Source: Gammaproteobacteria bacterium (GTDB taxonomy: Bacteria > Pseudomonadota > Gammaproteobacteria > Xanthomonadales > SZUA-36). From it: a stretch of DNA of 60,014 bases. The translations under genes and the position numbers were made by a program. Positions 46,424 to 54,857 of this stretch are shown in pieces (within the stretch, counting starts at the first letter, position 1; every line of letters begins with the position of its first letter). The stretch is taken from the NCBI GenBank assembly GCA_024279945.1, contig JAJRRA010000016.1, positions 1 to 60,014 of the forward strand. The letters are read 5' to 3'. The notes under the pieces were generated by a model, which searched no databases, was not told the origin of the DNA, and was given only the letters and a program-made list of their open reading frames with translations.

Positions 46424-47077
46424 TCATTTCAAGATCATCTTACCGTTTTCCTCATGCAGTTGAAGGGGCTGCAGCAATTTGTCCCCATCCAGGAAAATAC
46501 CATCGTCACCGCTTTCCAGTTGGTGCTGCGTGAAGAAATCGATCGTGGACACAATCAGCTTGTGTTCCATGGGTGCGAGTCTGGCTGCCAGTGTGTGCTT
46601 GTCATCCCCGGCCAACACCGGAATCCGTACCTGGGAAATCACCGGTCCGCCATCCAGTTCCCCGGTAACGAAATGTATACTGGCTCCGTGCTCCCGGTCG
46701 CCGGCCTCCAGCGCACGCTGATAGGTATCTGTGCCCCGGTATCGCGGCAGTAAGGAGGGGTGGAGGTTGATCATGCGTCCCTTGAAAGGATCCAGGACGG
46801 CAGAGCCGATAATGCGCATGAAACCTGCCAGTACCACCAGGTCGGGATGACATGCGCTGATCAGAACGCAGAGCGCGCGATCAAACTGATTACGCTGTGC
46901 AAATCGTTGGTGCTCGAGAATCGTTGTGGGAATACCGGCCCGATTTGCCCTTTCCAGGCCCATGGCATCTGCCCGGTTACTAATGACGCTGACGATGTCG
47001 ATCCGCCCTTCGTCCCGCGCATTGATCAGCGCCTGCAAATTACTGCCACTGCCGGAAATCAGTACGCAGACCCTCAT
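46424..47077 (-). CDS. purN: phosphoribosylglycinamide formyltransferase
   Basis: 217 residues. The N terminus VCVLISGSGSNLQALI, the catalytic region VLAGFMRIIG with NLHPSLLPRYRGTDTY, and the His and Asp of the active site identify PurN. It transfers a formyl group from 10-formyltetrahydrofolate to GAR in step 3 of purine synthesis. It starts three bases after the purM stop, the usual purMN operon. Confidence 0.96.
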   Translation of the reverse strand: MRVCVLISGSGSNLQALINARDEGRIDIVSVISNRADAMGLERANRAGIPTTILEHQRFAQRNQFDRALCVLISACHPDLVVLAGFMRIIGSAVLDPFKGRMINLHPSLLPRYRGTDTYQRALEAGDREHGASIHFVTGELDGGPVISQVRIPVLAGDDKHTLAARLAPMEHKLIVSTIDFFTQHQLESGDDGIFLDGDKLLQPLQLHEENGKMILK

Positions 47078-47080
47078 GAT

Positions 47081-48145
47081 TCAGAGAAACTGTACTCGAT
47101 GTGAGCCGCTGCCGTCTGTCACTTCTCCAATGACATGGCAGTCAATATCATGGCCGGCGGCCGTGGCAATCAATTCCTCAACGGCCTCCTCTCGCGCCAG
47201 CATCACCATGCCGATCCCGCAATTGAACGTGCGCAACATATCCTGCTCGTCAATGCCGCCGTGTTGCTGTAACCACTTGAATACGGCAGGACGGCGCCAG
47301 CTACGGGTATCGATGCTCAAACCCAGGTCTGGGGGCAGAGCCCTGACGATGTTTTCCGTCAAGCCGCCACCCGTGATGTGCGCCAGGCCATCGATCTGTC
47401 CGGATTGCAGCAGAGCCAGAACGGGTTTGACGTAAATCCGGGTTGGAGCGAGTAGCGCATCCCCCAGGCTGGTGGATTTATCCCCATCTGTCGGCAGCCT
47501 TTCTTCCAGATCAGCAGCGGAAACGTCGATAACTTTCCTGATCAATGAGTAGCCGTTGGAATGGGGGCCGCTGGATGCCATGCCAATGAGCTTGTGGCCG
47601 GTTTTTATGCGTTGCCCGTCCAGTAGTTGTGAGCGCTCGACTGCAGCAACGGTAAAGCCGGCCAGGTCGTAGTCGCCATCACGATACATGCCCGGCATCT
47701 CCGCGGTTTCACCGCCAATCAGGGCACAACCGGCCTGGCGGCAACCTTCGGCGATTCCGCGAATGACGGTCTCGGCTTCATCCAGCAGCAATTTCCCGCT
47801 GGCAAAATAATCCAGAAAAAACAGGGGTTCTGCACCACTGGTGAGCACGTCATTGACGCACATGGCTACCAGGTCAATGCCGATGGTGTCATGGCGGCCC
47901 AGTTGACGCGCCAGCATCAGCTTGGTGCCGACTCCGTCGGTACCGGAAACCAGCAGTGGATTTTTCCATTTATCCAGATCCAGTTCGAAGAGCGCACCAA
48001 AACCACCCAGGCCGGTCAGGACTTCGGGGCGCATGGTGGTTTTGACGGCCGGCTTGATCCGCTCGATTAACTCGTTCCCGGCATCAATGTCAACCCCCGC
48101 ATCGCGGTAGGAGAGCTTGTTTTTCGGTTTTTTTGTGTCGTTCAC
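47081..48145 (-). CDS. purM: phosphoribosylformylglycinamidine cyclo-ligase
   Basis: 354 residues. [43 protein letters not shown] and [11 protein letters not shown] are the AIR synthetase signatures. It closes the imidazole ring of AIR with ATP in purine synthesis step 5. It is upstream of purN in the same operon and divergent from the DUF2066 gene. That gap is about 100 bases and probably holds both promoters. Confidence 0.96.
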   Translation of the reverse strand: MNDTKKPKNKLSYRDAGVDIDAGNELIERIKPAVKTTMRPEVLTGLGGFGALFELDLDKWKNPLLVSGTDGVGTKLMLARQLGRHDTIGIDLVAMCVNDVLTSGAEPLFFLDYFASGKLLLDEAETVIRGIAEGCRQAGCALIGGETAEMPGMYRDGDYDLAGFTVAAVERSQLLDGQRIKTGHKLIGMASSGPHSNGYSLIRKVIDVSAADLEERLPTDGDKSTSLGDALLAPTRIYVKPVLALLQSGQIDGLAHITGGGLTENIVRALPPDLGLSIDTRSWRRPAVFKWLQQHGGIDEQDMLRTFNCGIGMVMLAREEAVEELIATAAGHDIDCHVIGEVTDGSGSHRVQFL

Positions 48146-48249
48146 TGAGGTGTCCAGAGGATGGTGGATTCGTTATGGAGCCCAGGCGGTATATGGTATC
48201 TTATTTGTGCGGTCGGCTTGATGTCCATTTTCCTGTATACAGTGAAAAC

Positions 48250-49269
48250 ATGCGCATAATTTTTTTGATATTACTACTGATTCTGTTGCCTGTGGGTACT
48301 GCCGTTGCTGCAGGGGTTGGGCTTTACACCGGCGAAGTGCGGGTGGAAAGCCAGCAGAAGTCAGAACGCGATCGTGCCTTGCCCCAGGCATTGAGGCAGG
48401 TACTGCAAAAACTCAGTGGCCGGGGCAGTTTTGATGATTATCCGCTGGTGGAAGCGGCGCTGGACGGCGCCGCCTCAATTGTCGTTTCCTTCTCCTACCG
48501 GAATGTGGAATCCACTCTTGCGGACAACAGCCGATCTGCTCAGTTATACCTGATTGCACGGTTCGCGGAAGCTGAAGTCAACGAACTATTAAAAAAACTG
48601 GCTTTACCTCTGTGGCCCGCAGAGCGCCGGCCTTTGGAAATATGGGTGGTTGTGGATGAGGGTACGGGCCGCCGTATTATGCCGCTTGAATACGCCTATG
48701 CCTGGGATTCCATGAATGAAATCGCAGCGGCCAGGGGGCTGCCTGTGCGGTGGCCGGAGCCTGATGAAGAGGGCATCTTTCCGGTTGATGCACAATTGCT
48801 CTGGGGCGGATACACGGAGGACATTGCCGGCGAGAATGGCGCCGTCATGATTGCTGCCGCGCGGCGTGAAGGTGCCGAATGGAGTGTGCGGCTCAATCTG
48901 GACTATGGAGGTCAGAACTGGGCCTGGCGTCAACATGACGTTGATCTGCAGCAGGCACTCGCCGACAGCATGCACGAGGCAGTGAATCTGGTGGCGCAGG
49001 CCAATACGATTGCTGCAATCGATCAGGGGAGATGGCTGCATGAAATGACGGTGACCGGTATCAGAGGCGCGGATGACTACCGCCGTTGCCTCGGCTATTT
49101 GCAGCAACTCAGCATTGTCGACCGGGTTGCGGTTACCGCCGCGAGCCGGGGCATGGTCCATTTCAGCCTGGAGCTTAATGCCGTGCCCCTCTACCTGGAT
49201 GAGACTCTGTCCTCTGGTCCGGTGCTCGAATTTGACGGCACTGAGAACCGCTGGTCCTTGCGTAAATAA
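48250..49269 (+). CDS. DUF2066-domain periplasmic protein
   Basis: 339 residues from the ATG at 48250, where a clean signal peptide begins (MRIIFLILLLILLPVGTAVA). A longer open frame upstream gives a poor N terminus and is rejected. The region VRVESQQKSERDRALPQALR and the following LQKLSGRG identify the DUF2066 family. Its members commonly sit between purM and perM/hda in gammaproteobacteria, as here. The function is unknown. The mature protein should be periplasmic. Confidence 0.85.
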   Translation: MRIIFLILLLILLPVGTAVAAGVGLYTGEVRVESQQKSERDRALPQALRQVLQKLSGRGSFDDYPLVEAALDGAASIVVSFSYRNVESTLADNSRSAQLYLIARFAEAEVNELLKKLALPLWPAERRPLEIWVVVDEGTGRRIMPLEYAYAWDSMNEIAAARGLPVRWPEPDEEGIFPVDAQLLWGGYTEDIAGENGAVMIAAARREGAEWSVRLNLDYGGQNWAWRQHDVDLQQALADSMHEAVNLVAQANTIAAIDQGRWLHEMTVTGIRGADDYRRCLGYLQQLSIVDRVAVTAASRGMVHFSLELNAVPLYLDETLSSGPVLEFDGTENRWSLRK

Positions 49270-49299
49270 TGTTTTGGGGGATGTTGTGGTGCACAGACA

Positions 49300-50394
49300 A
49301 TGACAACTGATTCACGGCAGTGGTTCTTGCTGGCGCTTGGCGCCACTTTTTTCTGGCTGGTTTACCTGCTTGCGCCGGTTATCACACCCTTCGCCATATC
49401 AGCAGCGCTTGCTTACCTGGGGGACCCTGTTGCAGACCGTCTTGAAAGAGTCAGCATCGGCAAGTGGCATATCAGCAGAGCCGTAGCTGTCTCAATCGTG
49501 TTTGTGCTGATGACAGGAGGAATATTTCTGGCTTTTTTGATTGTGTTTCCACTGTTTCAGGAGCAGGCAGAGCGCCTTGTTCAGAATATTCCTGAACTTC
49601 TGGAGTGGCTCGCAGGTACGGCAATTCCCTGGCTTCAGACCAAACTGGGCCTGACTGGCCTTTCGCTGGATACCGAGACCCTTGTCAGTGCGCTCACATC
49701 CTACTGGAAAGAGCTCAGCACCACTACTTTGAGTGTGCTGGGGACCATGTCCAGGAGTGGCCAGGCCGTGATGGGCTGGCTGATGAACCTGGTTCTGATT
49801 CCAATGGTCACATTCTACCTGCTGAGAGACTGGGATTTGCTGATCGACGGGATTCGCGAGTTGTTGCCAAGGAAAATCGAACCCACCGTTAGTCGCCTGG
49901 TCAATGAAATCGATCAAGTACTGGGGGCTTTCGTGCGCGGACAATTGATGGTTATGTTGGCACTTGGGGTCATCTATACCGTGGGCTTGTCACTGCTCGG
50001 CCTGGACTTGGCTTTTATTATTGGCATGGGTGCCGGTTTGCTCAGTGTCGTTCCTTATCTGGGGACGGCGGTAGGATTGGTTGCTGCGGTTCTGGCTGCT
50101 ATTGACCAGTATCAGGACGTGTTCCATGCCGTCATGGTCCTACTGGTCTTTGGGCTTGGACAGACGCTTGAAGGGATGGTGCTGACACCCAAGCTGGTCG
50201 GGGACCGGATTGGTCTGCATCCGGTTGCGGTTATCTTCGCGGTCCTGGCTGGAGGTCAACTGTTCGGTTTTCTCGGCATTCTGCTCGCCTTGCCCGCCGC
50301 TTCGGCGCTGAACGTACTGGTTCGCGACCTGCGGGGTAAATATAAAGAGAGCACGCTCTACGATGAAGACCCGGAACGGGAAGGGGAGTCTTGA
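49300..50394 (+). CDS. perM: AI-2E/PerM-family membrane protein
   Basis: 364 residues with about eight transmembrane segments. A typical family core is GVIYTVGLSLLGLDLAFIIG, then GAGLLSVVPYLGTAVGLV and LVGDRIGLHPVAVIFAVLAGG. The family includes TqsA and PerM and has been linked to export of signals or ions. This position next to hda favours the PerM branch. Its stop codon touches the GTG of hda. Confidence 0.88.
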   Translation: MTTDSRQWFLLALGATFFWLVYLLAPVITPFAISAALAYLGDPVADRLERVSIGKWHISRAVAVSIVFVLMTGGIFLAFLIVFPLFQEQAERLVQNIPELLEWLAGTAIPWLQTKLGLTGLSLDTETLVSALTSYWKELSTTTLSVLGTMSRSGQAVMGWLMNLVLIPMVTFYLLRDWDLLIDGIRELLPRKIEPTVSRLVNEIDQVLGAFVRGQLMVMLALGVIYTVGLSLLGLDLAFIIGMGAGLLSVVPYLGTAVGLVAAVLAAIDQYQDVFHAVMVLLVFGLGQTLEGMVLTPKLVGDRIGLHPVAVIFAVLAGGQLFGFLGILLALPAASALNVLVRDLRGKYKESTLYDEDPEREGES

Positions 50395-51096
50395 GTGTTG
50401 TTTTCGCCTCAAATTCCACTGCAACTGGAACCGGGGAGGGCAGACCACCTGGACGATTTCGTCCCTGGCCCCAACCAGAATATCCTGCTCGCAATCCGGC
50501 GATTACTGGATGAACCAGGCGCTGGCCTTTTTCTGTCCGGTCCGGAAGGTTCCGGAAAGTCACATTTGCTGAATGCGCTTTGTCATGCCGCCCGGGAAAA
50601 GGGGCTGGGTGCTTTTTACATAGCTTTGCAGCACTTACCGGATGAGGCGGCCGCCGGTCTTGATGGCCTCCAGGGTCTGGACCTGGTCTGCGTTGATGAT
50701 CTGGACAGCGTGGCCGGCAAGCCGGTGTGGGAGCAGGCATTGTTTCGCTGCTTTAACGAAGTACGTGCTGCCAATGGCCGCCTGGTGGTCAGTAGCCGGA
50801 TGAACCTGTCATCCCTGCAGTTTGACCTTCCCGATCTTCAGTCCCGCCTGGCCTGGGGTTTGAGAATGACGCTTCGTTTGCCTGACGATGAGGGGAAACT
50901 GCAGGTGTTGCAACAGCGCGCCAGGGCACTGGGTATTGAATTACCCGGGGATGTACAGCGTTATCTGATTAAGCACAGCAAGAGGGATATGGGTTCCTTG
51001 CTTACCCTGCTTGAGCAAATCAAGGATGCGGCATTCGTCGCCAAACGCCGGATAACCGTGCCCCTGGCAAGGGATATTCTGGCCAACAGGCAGTAA
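50395..51096 (+). CDS. hda: DnaA regulatory inactivator Hda
   Basis: 233 residues from a GTG that directly follows the perM stop. It is an AAA+ domain without the DNA-binding domain of DnaA. Visible motifs are SGPEGSGKSHLLNAL (Walker A), VCVDDLDSVAG (Walker B) and GSLLTLLEQIKDAAFVAKRR (sensor 2 region). The N-terminal QIPLQLEPGR resembles the clamp-binding motif QLxLxx. Hda with the beta clamp stimulates ATP hydrolysis by DnaA and prevents re-initiation of replication. Confidence 0.94.
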   Translation: MLFSPQIPLQLEPGRADHLDDFVPGPNQNILLAIRRLLDEPGAGLFLSGPEGSGKSHLLNALCHAAREKGLGAFYIALQHLPDEAAAGLDGLQGLDLVCVDDLDSVAGKPVWEQALFRCFNEVRAANGRLVVSSRMNLSSLQFDLPDLQSRLAWGLRMTLRLPDDEGKLQVLQQRARALGIELPGDVQRYLIKHSKRDMGSLLTLLEQIKDAAFVAKRRITVPLARDILANRQ

Positions 51097-51102
51097 GTGC
51101 CT

Positions 51103-51142
51103 ACACCCGGGGTCAGGTTCCGTGGAACCTGACCCCGGGTGT
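51103..51142. repeat. GGGTCAGGTTC palindromic repeat, copy 2 (longest)
   Basis: Perfect 19-base arms, ACACCCGGGGTCAGGTTCC (51103-51121) and its complement (51124-51142), separated only by GT. It lies six bases after the hda stop. The inner core matches the repeats at 7816-7839 and 59862-59880. No T tract follows, so the structure is a dispersed palindrome rather than a standard terminator, although it may protect the 3' end of the mRNA. Confidence 0.8.
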
Positions 51143-51183
51143 GTAATACTGGATTAAAGTAGCAGAAAGGAAATCAAACGAAC

Positions 51184-51963
51184 ATGGAGATGCTGAACAA
51201 GCTTGAAATTGCTCGTAACTGGCTACCCCGGTACACGGGCATGCCGCTGGAACTTTTCGGTGACTATATCCTGCTAACCAATTTTGGTAATTACGTGCGG
51301 CATTTTGCCGGGCAATTTGATTGCAAAATATACGGTGAGGACCGCACCATGCAGGCCGCTACCAATGATGATGGCTTGACCATCATCAATTTTGGCATGG
51401 GTTCAAGCAATGCCGCAACCATCATGGACTTGCTGTCGGCGATTGCACCCAAGGGTGTGTTGTTTCTCGGGAAATGCGGAGGGCTGAAGAAATCCACTGA
51501 AATAGGACACTTCATTTGGCCGATCGCCGCAATCCGGGGCGAGGGAACCAGCAATGATTATTTCCCACCGGCCGTACCGGCTTTGCCGTCATTCAAATTG
51601 CACAAGTTCGTTTCCGACAAAATCCTGGCGCATAACGTCGACTATCGTTCCGGTGTGATCTACACCACCAATCGCCGCGTGTGGGAGCATGATGAAGCCT
51701 TTCACAATAAGCTCCACCAAATGACCTGTATCGGGATTGATATGGAAACGGCCACTTTGTTCATCGTCGGGCATGCCAATGAAATTGCCCGTGGCGCCCT
51801 GTTGCTGGTTTCCGACGTGCCGGTTACGCCGGACGGTGTCAAAACCGAGAAATCAGACAAGAAAGTCACTGAAAACTGGGTCTACCTCCATCTCCAGATT
51901 GGTATTGAAGCCATGACCGACCTGGGCCACAAAGGCGAACAGATCAAACACTTCCGTTACTAA
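51184..51963 (+). CDS. amn: AMP nucleosidase, short form
   Basis: 259 residues of the phosphorylase/nucleosidase fold. Visible landmarks are INFGMGSSNAATIMDLLSAI, LFLGKCGGLK, GIDMETATLFIVGHANEI and SDVPVTPDGVKTEKSD. It corresponds to the catalytic part of AMP nucleosidase (AMP to adenine and ribose 5-phosphate) without the N-terminal regulatory domain of E. coli Amn. Short enzymes of about 260 residues are known in several phyla. An AGAAAGGAAA segment gives a Shine-Dalgarno. It is separated from hda by the palindrome. Confidence 0.88.
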   Translation: MEMLNKLEIARNWLPRYTGMPLELFGDYILLTNFGNYVRHFAGQFDCKIYGEDRTMQAATNDDGLTIINFGMGSSNAATIMDLLSAIAPKGVLFLGKCGGLKKSTEIGHFIWPIAAIRGEGTSNDYFPPAVPALPSFKLHKFVSDKILAHNVDYRSGVIYTTNRRVWEHDEAFHNKLHQMTCIGIDMETATLFIVGHANEIARGALLLVSDVPVTPDGVKTEKSDKKVTENWVYLHLQIGIEAMTDLGHKGEQIKHFRY

Positions 51964-52044
51964 AGCCGGCGTACTGGACTGCCCCCGGTATCGTAGACAA
52001 CTCCGAGCTATCGAGCTAAATCAGTGGTGATTCATTTCATCACA

Positions 52045-54597
52045 TCACATAGCTTTAACACCGGATACGCAACAGGCGTTCGACACAGCAGCCGGTGTCA
52101 TCGTCTTCAACCAGCAATTGGGCTTCGGGCCCTGTATTGTATTTGGTTTCACATAGGTCCACGCCTTGCACTGCGGATCATCAGCGCATGCCTTCTGGCA
52201 AATTGCAGGGTTATCGACTGTCGGCACAACATGCCGAAAATCACCGCCACCGGGTCGATCGGTATCCTGCTCCATGCCATTGGCGTCGGCGGAAATCACT
52301 GTAGCGGCCTTTACTTCAATCGGAATAATCTGAGCTGTCGTCTTCCCAACCATGATTTCAACACCCCGTACCCGCCTTTCAGGAATATCCCGTCCACCAG
52401 CCTGTATCACAATATCAACTTTTCCCGCTTCCAGATTAATATCCAGCGGTGTATCAAAGCCAAAAACTGAACTTTCATACACCCATTGGTGTGTATTTGA
52501 GTCCTCAACATGAATCAGCGCATGTGCCGGTTTGCCATTCACCATCACCGTCAAATGCAATACTCCCTTGCCAAAGCTCAGTGTTTTCTTGATGACTTCA
52601 CCTGCCTTCATACGCAATGACAATTTCTGTTCACCGGCACCGCTCACCCCGGCAGGCAACACAAATACATTGTATTCACCACCCGGAAGCTGAATAGTGC
52701 GACCTGAAGATGTCGGCAACACCGGCTGCCGGATAATCTTTCCTGTGCTCGCATCTTCAATGCGATACATCAAATCATTTACTTTTCCATTCACCTTCAC
52801 GGTTAATTTCAACACACCCATCGGCTGCACCGCTTTGCGGGCGGATTTGAGCAACTCTTCGGCATTGTTTGCCTGAAAATATTCACCACCACCAGCCCTG
52901 GCCATGCATTGCAGTTGCGCACTCTCTTTCTTATTCAGGCCGAAACCGACCGTGTATAAAATGAAATCGATGCCATATTTTTTTGCTGCTTTTACCGTTT
53001 CGCATGGATCGGCATTGCAGCTTTCAATACCATCACTCACCAGAATAATGGTTGATGGCTGCTTCTCGGATTGTAATATTTTGAATGCCTGATTGATCGA
53101 ACGGGTCAGGGGTGTTTTACCCCTGGCATTCAATCCCTTCACTGCGCTCAGCACAGCTTGTTTGTGATTCCCGCCTAAATTCACCAGCGTCTCCACATCA
53201 TTGCAATCGCCCTTACGACGATGGCCATAGGCAATCAGGCCGATACGGCTGCTATCCGGCAATTCCGGCACCAGTTTCGCCATCACTTCCTTGGCAATGG
53301 AAATCTTCGGTTTTCCTTCTATCTGTCCCCACATACTACCGGAGGCATCAAGGATGAAGATGGTGTTGGCACTGTTCCCTGTGGCTTTTTCCACCGGCGC
53401 CTGCACTTGAGATGTCTCGCCGAAATCAATCGTTTTCTCTATCGTTTTACTGTTATTAATCGTGACTAGAAAATCCTTATATGTCGCATTGTCAGGGACA
53501 CTAAGGCCGTTGGGAACAGCAGTCACAAATACCTGGTAACGCCCGGTCAGAGTCTCAGGCAACTTGATACTGGCAGGCATGAATGAAAAAACAGGTTTCT
53601 TCGAAACACTCCACCTGCCAAGCCATTCTTTCGTATCTGGATCCTTGATATAAATAGCAGCGCCCCTGGATGGCTTGCCGTTGAGATTGACTGTCAATTT
53701 TAAGGTCCCACTAATGGCATAAAATTCAACATTTTTTGTGAATATATTTGCCTCTCCAAGCTTAACCCCACGAAACCAGACCGGCGCCAATTCAGCATTT
53801 TTGCCCACAACCTGGATATCAAAAGTCCCTGGATTCAGGTTGATCTTTCGAGCGTCGTGGCTGGTTTCAACATCTTTATCAAATAGAACCTTCCCGTCGG
53901 CGCTATTGAGAATCTGAATATGCCCATCCACATGCTTGCCATGCTCCAGCAGATTGAATTCGAAATGAGACATCCGGTTCATTTGGCTCATCGACACCCA
54001 GTCAACATCAGCATCTTCAATCATCATGCTGCACTGCCCATTACTAAGTGCTGTTGTCCATGGATCGGCCATCTTTACCCCATCGATTGTCACAGTCGAC
54101 TCGGTGACCATTTTGCCGTTGACTACATGCGAAGTGCTAGCCGACCCAAAATCTGTTGCCTTTGCTATTAATCTTGAGTACTCACTGACCTGCTGGAGTA
54201 CAGATTGGTCAAAGTTACAATCCATCCGCTGACCCGGCATCGCCATCGTAATGGTTTGACAGCGCCCTTGTGCATCAAGGCCTTTGATTTCAAAGGAGGA
54301 TGTTATTTTGGCCTTCATCTCTGCTCGCTGTTTAGATGACAAGCTTTCGATGTTCTTCTCCAGTTTAGCCTGTGCATCTTTAGGAATCGCAGCATACATT
54401 GCAGCCATCGGGCTGGGTTTGGTGCAGCGAAACGGTGCGCATGTCGCCAGCTTGTCCGCATACGCTGTACCACAGGTGTCCGGCACCCGCATTTCATCCA
54501 GAAAACTTCCGGCATGCGCCAATGGTGCTGCCAGCATAATTATTCCTATCCCGGCAAATGTCACCATTCTCAATCGCTTTAAATAGTCATATTTCAT
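52045..54597 (-). CDS. secreted von Willebrand factor A domain protein with C-terminal PAN domain
   Basis: About 850 residues from the ATG at 54597, preceded by GGGGGGAGAT. A signal peptide (GIGIIMLAAPLAHAGS) is followed by a Cys-containing N-terminal region and beta-rich modules. The VWA domain's MIDAS motif DASGSMWG lies near residue 415, with TPLTRS and VSDGIESCNADPC after it. More beta-rich repeats follow (LKLTVKVNGK, LHLTVMVNGK). A C-terminal PAN/Apple-type module (about 778-848) has paired cysteines in CQKACADDPQCKAW and NCWLKTMTP. VWA and PAN modules bind proteins or carbohydrates, so an envelope or extracellular adhesive role is inferred. An upstream in-frame extension to 54681 is rejected because it lacks a signal peptide. 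Confidence 0.82.
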   Translation of the reverse strand: MKYDYLKRLRMVTFAGIGIIMLAAPLAHAGSFLDEMRVPDTCGTAYADKLATCAPFRCTKPSPMAAMYAAIPKDAQAKLEKNIESLSSKQRAEMKAKITSSFEIKGLDAQGRCQTITMAMPGQRMDCNFDQSVLQQVSEYSRLIAKATDFGSASTSHVVNGKMVTESTVTIDGVKMADPWTTALSNGQCSMMIEDADVDWVSMSQMNRMSHFEFNLLEHGKHVDGHIQILNSADGKVLFDKDVETSHDARKINLNPGTFDIQVVGKNAELAPVWFRGVKLGEANIFTKNVEFYAISGTLKLTVNLNGKPSRGAAIYIKDPDTKEWLGRWSVSKKPVFSFMPASIKLPETLTGRYQVFVTAVPNGLSVPDNATYKDFLVTINNSKTIEKTIDFGETSQVQAPVEKATGNSANTIFILDASGSMWGQIEGKPKISIAKEVMAKLVPELPDSSRIGLIAYGHRRKGDCNDVETLVNLGGNHKQAVLSAVKGLNARGKTPLTRSINQAFKILQSEKQPSTIILVSDGIESCNADPCETVKAAKKYGIDFILYTVGFGLNKKESAQLQCMARAGGGEYFQANNAEELLKSARKAVQPMGVLKLTVKVNGKVNDLMYRIEDASTGKIIRQPVLPTSSGRTIQLPGGEYNVFVLPAGVSGAGEQKLSLRMKAGEVIKKTLSFGKGVLHLTVMVNGKPAHALIHVEDSNTHQWVYESSVFGFDTPLDINLEAGKVDIVIQAGGRDIPERRVRGVEIMVGKTTAQIIPIEVKAATVISADANGMEQDTDRPGGGDFRHVVPTVDNPAICQKACADDPQCKAWTYVKPNTIQGPKPNCWLKTMTPAAVSNACCVSGVKAM

Positions 54598-54631
54598 ATC
54601 TCCCCCCCTTGCCATTTCAATGACCTGTTTC

Positions 54632-54829
54632 TTATTGTCTGCCCAACTGCCAGCCAATGGTAGGCAGCACGGCATGACCATAGGACTGGGCCAGCATCTC
54701 GGGTACCTTACCCAGGCGTTTGAATTTCCCGAAGGTCTCTTTGCATTTTTCCACGCTGACGCCTGCCTGTGCTGTGGTTCCGGTCAACGCCAGCAAGGCG
54801 CTCAGGAATAACAGGGATTTTATTTTCAT
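54632..54829 (-). pseudogene. truncated SYLF (YSC84-like) lipid-binding protein remnant
   Basis: 65 residues. A signal peptide (MKIKSLLFLSALLALTGTTAQA) is followed by KCKETFGKFKRLGKVPEML and AQSYGHAVLPTIG, which resemble the N-terminal part of SYLF-domain proteins (typically ...YGYAVFPTIGKGG...). The normal domain needs about 180 residues. Here it stops six residues later (WQLGRQ, then TAA), just before the VWA-PAN gene. I read it as a remnant left by a deletion. A small functional secreted peptide cannot be excluded. Confidence 0.6.
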
Positions 54830-54857
54830 TAGGTAGAACCTGACCTCTTCAATTAAT

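Noticed and set aside
48133-48249. Upstream extension of the DUF2066 protein
   Set aside because: It overlaps the divergent purM start, and a clean signal peptide begins at 48250.
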